Assembly (NCBI RefSeq): GCF_029870285.1
Contig: NZ_JACSYA010000044.1
Coordinates: 1-36,932, forward strand
Reading direction: 5' to 3'
Length of the DNA: 36,932 nucleotides
From: Delftia sp. PS-11
Lineage (GTDB): Bacteria; Pseudomonadota; Gammaproteobacteria; Burkholderiales; Burkholderiaceae_C
A program made the position numbers and the translations under genes. Positions 28,089 to 36,932 of the stretch are shown one piece after another. Each line of letters begins with the position of its first letter. The first letter of the stretch is position 1. The notes beneath the pieces are model-generated. The model made no database searches and was not told the DNA's origin. It saw only the letters and a list, made by a program, of their open reading frames with translations.

Positions 28089-29270
<1,182 letters not shown>

Positions 29271-29325
29271 GACGGTGAATAACCGTTAGCAAGCTTTCAG
29301 GGTAGATCCTAGGTTGTCCTGGGGG

Positions 29326-29431
29326 ATGCCCGATAAGGAACGCAGCGCCCGCGCTGCATACTAACCACACGAGAGTCCGGGCATGGGCCTGGAGACTCCC
29401 GGTGGCATCCGGCTCCCAGGTGCCGGATGCC
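29326..29431 (+). other. Structured phaA-phaB intergenic RNA
   Basis: In the 208-bp spacer ATGCCCG (29326-29332) pairs with CGGGCAT (29378-29384). This encloses a hairpin GCAGCG-CCCG-CGCTGC (29342-29357). A second, perfect 10-bp stem follows: GGCATCCGGC / GCCGGATGCC (29404-29413 and 29422-29431) with an 8-base loop. There is no T-run. Several GGA triplets fall in or near loops. It does not match any riboswitch I know. It could regulate phaB independently or be an mRNA processing element. Confidence 0.55.
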
Positions 29432-29478
29432 GTGGATAAATTGATCGTGAAGCAACCATTGACTGACAGGAGAGATGA

Positions 29479-30216
29479 ATGGCTCAAAAAGTAGCGTATG
29501 TCACAGGGGGGATGGGAGGCATTGGAACGGCTATCTGCCAGCGTCTGCACAAGGAAGGCTTCAAGGTCATTGCCGGTTGCGGCCCGTCGCGCGATTTCCA
29601 GAAATGGCTCGATGAACAAAAGGCGCTGGGTTACACCTTCTACGCGTCGGTTGGCAACGTTGGCAATTGGGAGTCGACCGTCGAGGCCTTCAATCAGGCC
29701 AAGGCAGAGCATGGCACCATCGACGTGCTGGTTAACAATGCGGGCATCACCCGCGACCGCATGTTCGTCAAGATGACGCCCGAAGACTGGCAGGCCGTGA
29801 TCGAAACCAACCTCAACTCCATGTTCAACGTGACCAAGCAGGTCGTGGCCGACATGGTGGAAAAGGGCTGGGGCCGCATCATCAACATCAGCTCCGTCAA
29901 CGGTGCCAAGGGGCAGGCTGGACAGACCAACTACTCGGCTGCCAAGGCCGGCATGCACGGTTTCACCATGGCGCTGGCGCAGGAGCTGGCAACCAAGGGC
30001 GTGACCGTCAATACCGTGAGCCCTGGCTACATCGGTACCGACATGGTCAAGGCCATCCGTCCCGATGTGCTGGAAAAGATCGTGGGCACCATCCCCGTCA
30101 AGCGCCTGGGCGAGCCCAGCGAGATCGCCTCGATCATCGCCTGGCTGGCATCGGACGAGGGCGGCTACTCCACCGGCGCTGACTTCTCGGTCAACGGCGG
30201 CCTGCACATGCATTGA
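29479..30216 (+). CDS. phaB: Acetoacetyl-CoA reductase PhaB
   Basis: This 245-residue short-chain dehydrogenase reduces acetoacetyl-CoA with NADPH to (R)-3-hydroxybutyryl-CoA, the monomer used by PhaC. The dinucleotide motif is VTGGMGGIG at the N-terminus. NNAG appears in LVNNAGITRD. The catalytic Ser, Tyr and Lys are in NISSVNGAKGQ and TNYSAAKAG. AGGAGA five bases before the ATG is a strong ribosome site, stronger than that of phaA. It closes the phaCAB operon and is followed 21 bases later by a terminator. Confidence 0.96.
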   Translation: MAQKVAYVTGGMGGIGTAICQRLHKEGFKVIAGCGPSRDFQKWLDEQKALGYTFYASVGNVGNWESTVEAFNQAKAEHGTIDVLVNNAGITRDRMFVKMTPEDWQAVIETNLNSMFNVTKQVVADMVEKGWGRIINISSVNGAKGQAGQTNYSAAKAGMHGFTMALAQELATKGVTVNTVSPGYIGTDMVKAIRPDVLEKIVGTIPVKRLGEPSEIASIIAWLASDEGGYSTGADFSVNGGLHMH

Positions 30217-30237
30217 TCGCGCAGGCGATCCATTGCC

Positions 30238-30262
30238 AAAGGAGCCTGCGGGCTCCTTTTTT
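30238..30262 (+). terminator. Rho-independent terminator of the pha operon
   Basis: AAAGGAGCC (30238-30246), tetraloop TGCG and GGCTCCTTT (30251-30259) continue into more T. It lies 21 bp after the phaB stop codon. Confidence 0.88.
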
Positions 30263-30276
30263 GTTGCGCCTCAGGC

Positions 30277-30297
30277 GGCACATCATGTTGATGTGCC
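30277..30297. other. Perfect 9-bp hairpin between two terminators
   Basis: GGCACATCA and TGATGTGCC flank TGT. No T-run follows. It may be a protein-binding dyad or part of a multi-hairpin insulator between phaB and the opposing transcript. Confidence 0.5.
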
Positions 30298-30307
30298 CAT
30301 ACATGAC

Positions 30308-30330
30308 AAAACCCGCCGCAGCGGGTTTTT
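30308..30330. terminator. Bidirectional Rho-independent terminator
   Basis: AAAACCCGC, loop CGCA and GCGGGTTTT form a GC stem flanked by A-run and T-run, so it can terminate in both directions. On minus it would end the ABC-F/micro-ORF transcript; on plus it backs up the pha terminator. Confidence 0.82.
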
Positions 30331-30420
30331 GTGGAATAGGGGGCCTGCACGTTGTGCGCCAGGCCTATGGCATCTGGATTGACTGGGGCACTGCCTTGAT
30401 GCGTGCGCCAGGCGCGCAAT

Positions 30421-30480
30421 TCAGCGCTTGCGATCGCGTTCGTCTTCGGGCCAGATGGACATGATGGCGGTGGTTTGCAT
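30421..30480 (-). CDS. Micro-ORF B (19 aa), WPEDERDRKR tail
   Basis: This 19-codon ORF has AGGAG seven bases before its ATG. The peptide ends IWPEDERDRKR. The same W-P-x-[DE]-[DE]-R-D-R-K-R pattern appears in the larger micro-ORF 105 bp upstream on the same strand, which argues against chance. It lies downstream of the ABC-F gene and before the bidirectional terminator. It may be a small translated protein or a leader peptide. No family is recognised. Confidence 0.5.
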   Translation of the reverse strand: MQTTAIMSIWPEDERDRKR

Positions 30481-30585
30481 GGAAAATCTCCTGTACTGCT
30501 CTCTTAACGTGGGCTGCCTGCAGTGCGTTGACAGGTTTTCGGAAAATTTTTGGGGAATCCGCAATTTTTTTCGGCCAGGCCCAGG

Positions 30586-30711
30586 TCATGCCTGGAGACG
30601 GCCGAGGGGTGCGCGCTTGCGGTCACGGTCATCCCACGGCCAGACAGCTTGTGCCATCGCGGCGGCTGCAAAGCGGGCTTGCAGGGCGGTGTCGGAAAAG
30701 ATGTTGGTCAT
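30586..30711 (-). CDS. Micro-ORF A (41 aa), WPWDDRDRKR motif
   Basis: This 41-codon ORF has a strong ribosome site (AAAGGAG, eight bases before the ATG). The N-terminal part (MTNIFSDTALQARFAAAAMA) is mildly amphipathic. The second half contains AVWPWDDRDRKRAPLG, a highly charged motif shared with the 19-residue ORF downstream. It starts 191 bp after the ABC-F stop on the same strand, so it could share that transcript or have its own promoter in the spacer. No clear -35/-10 pair was found there. No function is assigned. Conservation of this peptide in related genomes would settle whether it is real. Confidence 0.6.
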   Translation of the reverse strand: MTNIFSDTALQARFAAAAMAQAVWPWDDRDRKRAPLGRLQA

Positions 30712-30902
30712 GGTGGTCACTCCTTTGCGTGTTCAACGCCAGGGGTGCACCACCGGTTGACACTGCCATTCACCAAGACGCAAATAAATGCAAGATTGCA
30801 GTGATCACAGCGTCAGCGCGGCGACAGCATTGCATGAAGATCCGGCTGCATCTTCTTGCTGTGCAAGGCTTTTTGCGGCCCGCCCAGGACGGGCCGATGC
30901 AG

Positions 30903-32915
<2,013 letters not shown>

Positions 32916-32996
32916 GAATGGGCCGGATTATCCCAGCGATTGCATTGAAGCAGTAGCCAAGCCCTTCATGACCGCAGGCAGTGATGCGGGCCGCCA

Positions 32997-34007
32997 TCAG
33001 ATGGGATGTATGCCGACGCGCTGCATCATCGACTCCGTGAACTGGATCTCGCGTTCGAAGCCTTTGGCATAGGCCTCGGCGCTGGTGATGGCGACCTTGC
33101 CGCCTTCCTGCTCCAGCAGCGCGATCACCCTGGGCTGCCTGAGCACTTCCTCCAGTCCCGCACGCAGGCGCTGGACGATGGGCTCGGGCGTGGCGGCCGG
33201 CACGGAAACGCCTCCCCAGGAAGTGAGATTGACATGGGGCACACCCAGTTCGGCCAGGGTTGGTACCTGGGGCAGCTTGGAATTGCGCTGGGGACCGGCG
33301 ATGGCCAGTGGCAGCAGCTTGCCTGCCAGCACCTGGGGGTAGGCGACAGAAAACAGCGGTGCGCCAAAGTCCACCTGCCGTCCCAGCACGGCATTGACCA
33401 GCTCCGACGCGCCTTTGTAGGGGACATGGTTGACCTGCAGGCCCATGCCGGAAGCCAGCATCTCCACGCCCAGATGCGATGGCGTGCCCACGCCGCCGGA
33501 AGCGTAGTCGAGCGCGCCCGGCCTGGCCCGTGCCCGTGCCGCCAGATCATCCAGCGCGCGCATGCCCGAGTCCGTGTGCACCACCAGCAGGATGTCGGAG
33601 CGCGACATGCCCAGTACATGGCGGAAGTCCCTGAACACGTCGTAGCCAGGATTCTTGTACATGCGCATGGCCGCCGCCATGGGAGAGCCGGAATAAAGCA
33701 GGGTATAGCCATCAGCGGGCGCCTTTGCCACCTGGCGTGCGCCGATATTGCCCCCGGCCCCGGCGCGGTTGTCGATCACCACGGGCTGGCCCAGCTGCTG
33801 CGACAGTGCCTCGGCCACGATGCGTGCCCCCGTATCGGGGCTGGTGCCCGCCAGGTAAGGCACGACCCATTTGATCGGCCGCATCGGCCAGGCAGGGTCT
33901 GCGGCCCGTCCCGTGCGGTGCGCAAGTGCCGCCGGGACAATGGTGCAGGCCAGTGCTGCATGCATGAACTGGCGGCGGCTGGCGCCGCGCGCAGGTGTTG
34001 CGGGCAT
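32997..34007 (-). CDS. Bug-type tripartite tricarboxylate receptor with Tat-like signal
   Basis: This 336-residue periplasmic binding protein belongs to the Bug/TctC family: WPMRPIKWVVPYLAGTSPDT near the mature N-terminus, the NRAGAGGNIGARQVAKA loop and the VPYKG motif. Its signal peptide contains ASRRQFMHAAL, which fits a twin-arginine export motif. The ATG at 34007 follows AAGGAG by eight bases. It lies 40 bp downstream of the acyl-CoA dehydrogenase gene and is the last gene of the ligase-dehydrogenase-receptor unit. It probably captures the organic acid that the ligase activates. No TctA/TctB partners are present. Confidence 0.9.
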   Translation of the reverse strand: MPATPARGASRRQFMHAALACTIVPAALAHRTGRAADPAWPMRPIKWVVPYLAGTSPDTGARIVAEALSQQLGQPVVIDNRAGAGGNIGARQVAKAPADGYTLLYSGSPMAAAMRMYKNPGYDVFRDFRHVLGMSRSDILLVVHTDSGMRALDDLAARARARPGALDYASGGVGTPSHLGVEMLASGMGLQVNHVPYKGASELVNAVLGRQVDFGAPLFSVAYPQVLAGKLLPLAIAGPQRNSKLPQVPTLAELGVPHVNLTSWGGVSVPAATPEPIVQRLRAGLEEVLRQPRVIALLEQEGGKVAITSAEAYAKGFEREIQFTESMMQRVGIHPI

Positions 34008-34047
34008 GGCGATGTCTCCTTGCATTGTCTTGTGCGGTGCTGGGGTC

Positions 34048-35271
34048 TCAGGCATTGGCGGTTTCCAGCAATTGCCTGGCGATGGTGTTGCGCTGGATTT
34101 CACTGGTGCCCGTGAGCACGCGGTACATGCGCAGCATGCGGAACAGGAATTCCACGCGCCGGCCCTGGACGATGCCTTCGCCGCCATGGATCTGTACGGC
34201 ACGGTCAGCAATGCGAAAAGCGGTTTCCGAGCAAAACAGCTTGCTCATCGACGCCTGCGCCCGCGCATCGATGCCTGCATCGATGGTGCGTGCTGTCTGA
34301 ATCATCAGCGCGCGGGCTGCCATCCATTCGGTGGCCATATCTGCCAGCATGTGCTGTATGGCCTGGAACTGCGCAATGCTGCGGCCGAACTGCTGGCGGC
34401 CCAGGGCATAGTCGCGCGCATCGCACAGTGCCACATGCGCCAGGCCCAGCATGGCAGGGCAGTGCAGCAGCCGGTTGACCGTGATGCGGCCCAGCGCCAG
34501 GGACAGCCCCTGTCCAGGTTCGCCAATCAGCTGGGTGGCATGGACCCGGCAGCCGTCGAGCACAATGTCGCCAGTGCTGGACTGGCCGGCCATGGTCTTG
34601 TAGCCGCTGATCACTTGCGCACCGGGGGCCTTCAGGTCCACGAAGAAGGCGCTGATTTCGCGCTGCGGGCTGCCCTGCGGCGCAGTGGATGCCAGCAGCA
34701 CGGCAAAGTCGGCAAATGGCGACCCCGAGATGAAGCGCTTTCGGCCGTGCAGCACGTAGCTGTCGCCTTCCGGCGTGGCGCGTGTTTCCAGTGCTGCGGC
34801 ATCCGAGCCTGCCGAGGCCTCTGTCAGCGCGAAGCAGATGGCTTTTTCGGCACGGGCCACCGGGTCAATGAACTGCTCCATCTGCAGCGGCGTGGCTTTG
34901 CGCACCAGAGCGCCAATGCGCGGGGGGCCGCTGAGTTCGCCCAGCACATGCGGCGCGAAAGGCGATCCTGTGGCGTAGATGGCTTGCTTGACCAGCACCT
35001 GATCGAGCACGGACAGGCCTGCGCCGCCCATGGCCGTGGGCAGTGTCATGCCATAAAAGCCCCGGGCGTGCGAGAGCTTCCAGACCTGCTGCAGCAGCTG
35101 CCGTGAGGGGCTGTTTTCATGGTCCACGCCATGTTCACGGGCCAGTCCGGCCAGATCCCCATGGATGAAATCCCTGAGCGCCGAGATCAGTCCGGCTGCA
35201 TGCACCGAACCTTCGAAAGGCATCTCCAGCAGCGGCTCGTGGATGCAGGAAGCAGTGTTGTGGGCATTCAT
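34048..35271 (-). CDS. Acyl-CoA dehydrogenase-like flavoprotein
   Basis: This 407-residue protein has the three acyl-CoA dehydrogenase domains: an N-terminal helical domain, a central beta domain with CFALTEASAGSDAAAL (FAD/substrate loop), and a C-terminal helical domain with RQQFGRSIAQFQAIQHMLADM and AVQIHGGEGI. The usual catalytic Glu of the YEGT motif near the C-terminus is replaced (RVLTGTSEIQR has Thr), and the alternative helix-G Glu also seems absent (TVNRLL). It could use another base or a different reaction. The ATG lies 1 bp after the ligase stop codon, so translation is coupled. It presumably oxidises the acyl-CoA made by that ligase. Confidence 0.88.
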   Translation of the reverse strand: MNAHNTASCIHEPLLEMPFEGSVHAAGLISALRDFIHGDLAGLAREHGVDHENSPSRQLLQQVWKLSHARGFYGMTLPTAMGGAGLSVLDQVLVKQAIYATGSPFAPHVLGELSGPPRIGALVRKATPLQMEQFIDPVARAEKAICFALTEASAGSDAAALETRATPEGDSYVLHGRKRFISGSPFADFAVLLASTAPQGSPQREISAFFVDLKAPGAQVISGYKTMAGQSSTGDIVLDGCRVHATQLIGEPGQGLSLALGRITVNRLLHCPAMLGLAHVALCDARDYALGRQQFGRSIAQFQAIQHMLADMATEWMAARALMIQTARTIDAGIDARAQASMSKLFCSETAFRIADRAVQIHGGEGIVQGRRVEFLFRMLRMYRVLTGTSEIQRNTIARQLLETANA

Positions 35272-35272
35272 C

Positions 35273-36883
35273 TCAGTTGACCTTGCGGGCGTGGTGGGTC
35301 CAGTAGGGGGCCTGCACGGTTCTGCGCATGACCTTGCCGTTGGGGTTCTTGGGCAACTGCTGCACAAACTCGATGTGGCGCGGCCGCTTGAAGCCGCCCA
35401 GGCGTTCGGCGCAGAACCTGTCCAGCGCTGCGCCGTCTGCGGCCTGGCCCGGCTTGAGGACGATGTGCGCTGCCACGGCCTCTCCCCACTTGTCGTCGGG
35501 AATGGCGAATACGCAGGCATCGGCCACCGAGGCATGCTCATGGAGCACGGCCTCCACCTCGGACGGGTAGACGTTGAAGCCGCCGCTGATGACCATGTCC
35601 TTCTTGCGGTCCACGATATAGACAAAGCCCTGTCCGTCCACGCGCGCCAGGTCACCCGTGTGGTAGCGGCCATTCCTGAGCACCTCGGCGGTCAGCTCGG
35701 GTGCGCGCCAGTAGCCCGCGAACACATCTGCGCCGCTGACCACGATTTCGCCGATCTCGCCTTCTGGCACCGGCAGGCCGGCATCATCCACCACTTCGAC
35801 CAGGGACTCCAGAAAGGGCCGGCCGCAGGAGGCCAGACGCTCTGGATGTGATGCCCGTGCCTGCAGGTGATCTTGAACGGTCAGTCCGCACACGCCCGAG
35901 GTGGTTTCGCCTGCGCCATAGCCCTGGGACAGAATGGGGCCGAAGACATCCATGGCCTGCAGGATGCGCGATGGCGCCATGGGCGCAGCGCCATAGCCCA
36001 GGCGCAGCAGGTCGGGCAAGGGGCGGTAGCGGCCACCGACCTCGGTCAGCAGCATGTTGATCATGGTTGGCACCATGAAGGTGTGCGTCACGCGGCGTGC
36101 CTGCATTTCGGCGATGAAGGCGCCAGGCTCGAAGCCCTGGAACAGGTGAATGGTCGCGCCTGTGCAAAGCGCGGGCACCATTTGCATGCCCGAGGCGTGT
36201 GTGATCGGGCCGACCAGGCCCAGCACATGGCCGGACTGCATGCCTTCGCCGCGCATCAGGAACTTGCGCAACTGGGCCAGACGGTTGCCAAAGGTCTGCA
36301 TGGCAGCCTTGAGCACCCCAGACGAGCCTGAGGTGTAGTGCAGCACGGCCACTTCGTGCTCGTGCACGGCTACTGGCTCAAACCGGTCGCTGGCGCTGGC
36401 CAGCAGGGCCTCATAGTTTTCATGGCCAGGTCCATCCAGCAGCAGCAGGCGCGGCCCGGGGACAGGCAGATAAGGCTTGAACGCCTCGGCGCGCGCTGCC
36501 GTGGTCACGATGATGGCGGCATCGCTGTTGGCCGCGATCTCGCCGACCTCGCGCGCAGACAGGCGGGCATTGAATGGCGCCTTGATCCATCCTGCCTTGT
36601 AGCAGGCCATCTCGATCTCGACGATTTCCACGCAGTTGGGCAGATAGATGCCCACGCGTTCGCCGCGGCCCAGGCCCTGGGCGAGCAGCACATTGGCCAG
36701 ACGGTTGGAGCGTTGCTCCAGTTCTGCATAACTGATGCTGCGTGTGGCGCTGGTCACTGCAGGCTGTGAGGCATAGGCCTTGCAGCTTCGTGCGACGAGT
36801 GCACCGACGTTGGGTATGGGCTGGCCCATCATGGGCTGGCCCATTCCGGGCTGGCCCATGGCTGGCCGCTGAGTCTCTTGCAT
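35273..36883 (-). CDS. AMP-dependent acyl-CoA ligase (ANL superfamily)
   Basis: This 536-residue enzyme activates a carboxylic acid to its CoA thioester via an acyl-AMP. Motifs in order are the phosphate loop YTSGSSGVLKA (a variant of YTSGTTGxPKG), YGAGETT, YHTGDLARVDGQGFVYIVDR (hinge region), KKDMVISGGFNVYPSEVE and the C-terminal lysine in PKNPNGKVMRR. The N-terminus (about 9-21) has three MGQP-type repeats that are not part of the fold. AAGGA five bases before the ATG at 36883 supports the start. It is the first visible gene of an operon with the acyl-CoA dehydrogenase and Bug receptor. The substrate is unknown; a short or branched organic acid is plausible. Confidence 0.9.
   Translation of the reverse strand: MQETQRPAMGQPGMGQPMMGQPIPNVGALVARSCKAYASQPAVTSATRSISYAELEQRSNRLANVLLAQGLGRGERVGIYLPNCVEIVEIEMACYKAGWIKAPFNARLSAREVGEIAANSDAAIIVTTAARAEAFKPYLPVPGPRLLLLDGPGHENYEALLASASDRFEPVAVHEHEVAVLHYTSGSSGVLKAAMQTFGNRLAQLRKFLMRGEGMQSGHVLGLVGPITHASGMQMVPALCTGATIHLFQGFEPGAFIAEMQARRVTHTFMVPTMINMLLTEVGGRYRPLPDLLRLGYGAAPMAPSRILQAMDVFGPILSQGYGAGETTSGVCGLTVQDHLQARASHPERLASCGRPFLESLVEVVDDAGLPVPEGEIGEIVVSGADVFAGYWRAPELTAEVLRNGRYHTGDLARVDGQGFVYIVDRKKDMVISGGFNVYPSEVEAVLHEHASVADACVFAIPDDKWGEAVAAHIVLKPGQAADGAALDRFCAERLGGFKRPRHIEFVQQLPKNPNGKVMRRTVQAPYWTHHARKVN
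36818..36859. repeat. Three GGGCTGGCCCAT copies at 15-bp period
   Basis: GGGCTGGCCCAT occurs at 36818, 36833 and 36848, each separated by three variable bases. In the minus frame it encodes the MGQP repeats at the N-terminus of the acyl-CoA ligase. The unit is itself close to palindromic (GGGC..GCCC), so it could pair in mRNA. Confidence 0.85.
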
Positions 36884-36900
36884 GGCATTCCTTGGCTGGA

Positions 36901-36919
36901 GCCGCACACTCTGTGCGGC
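36901..36919. promoter_or_regulatory. Palindrome upstream of the acyl-CoA ligase
   Basis: GCCGCACA and TGTGCGGC flank CTC, a perfect 8-bp dyad ending 17 bp before the ligase start codon. It fits an operator or a 5'-UTR hairpin that could affect initiation. The window ends 13 bp beyond, so the promoter and regulator cannot be seen. Confidence 0.55.
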
Positions 36920-36932
36920 ATGCATGCACTTT

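Noticed and set aside
30876..30896. GC-rich 7-bp hairpin after the ABC-F stop as a Rho-independent terminator.
   Set aside because: On the minus strand it is followed by CAAAAAGC, not a T-run. The transcript may continue into the micro-ORFs.

Overview
The window is GC-rich (strong G/C at third codon positions, long antisense shadow ORFs). It reads as a chromosomal segment of a betaproteobacterium of the Comamonadaceae (Comamonas/Delftia/Acidovorax type). The clues are an smc-zipA-ligA block, a phaC-phaA-phaB operon whose synthase has a long Ala/Arg-rich insertion after the catalytic Cys, two orphan Bug-type periplasmic receptors, and glutathione-dependent aromatic-acid catabolism genes. Species cannot be fixed from sequence alone. 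I see no rRNA, tRNA, CRISPR array, phage or insertion sequence.

Layout. (1) 1-2091: a nested inverted repeat at the left edge, then an MFS exporter (-) divergent from a TetR regulator (+). Two copies of CATAC-N5-GTATG lie between them. (2) 2114-6289: a lyase of the isocitrate lyase/PEP mutase family and a Bug receptor (-), divergent from a PrpR-type sigma-54 activator (+). The intergenic region holds a full sigma-54 promoter arrangement. (3) 6540-11532: a CHASE-PAS-PAS-GGDEF-EAL protein and a methyl-accepting chemotaxis protein, separated by a clear terminator. (4) 11744-19767: smc, zipA, ligA and a patatin-like esterase, all on +. (5) 19798-24014 (-): a Cache-Cache-CheW protein broken by a frameshift, a Nudix hydrolase and a fumarylpyruvate-hydrolase-like protein. 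Divergent from these are a zeta-class GST isomerase and pgeF (+). (6) 25570-25965 (-): a small membrane protein with a 15-bp minisatellite, overlapping the end of pgeF. (7) 26107-30216: phaC, phaA and phaB with structured spacers, closed by three consecutive hairpins. (8) 30421-32915 (-): an ABC-F ATPase followed by two very small ORFs that share a W-P-x-[DE]-[DE]-R-D-R-K-R motif. (9) 32997-36883 (-): an operon of acyl-CoA ligase, acyl-CoA dehydrogenase and Bug receptor.

How the parts work together. Region 2 looks like a self-contained, inducer-controlled uptake and cleavage module for a (methylated) di- or tricarboxylic acid. Region 9 looks like uptake plus CoA activation plus oxidation of another organic acid. 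The pha operon stores acetyl-CoA as polyhydroxybutyrate. The isomerase/hydrolase pair fits the lower gentisate or homogentisate pathway, but the ring-cleavage gene is not here. The observations most worth a second look are the sigma-54/IHF/activator arrangement, the paired micro-ORFs, the frameshifted soluble Cache-CheW receptor, the PhaC insertion and the nested palindrome at the left edge.
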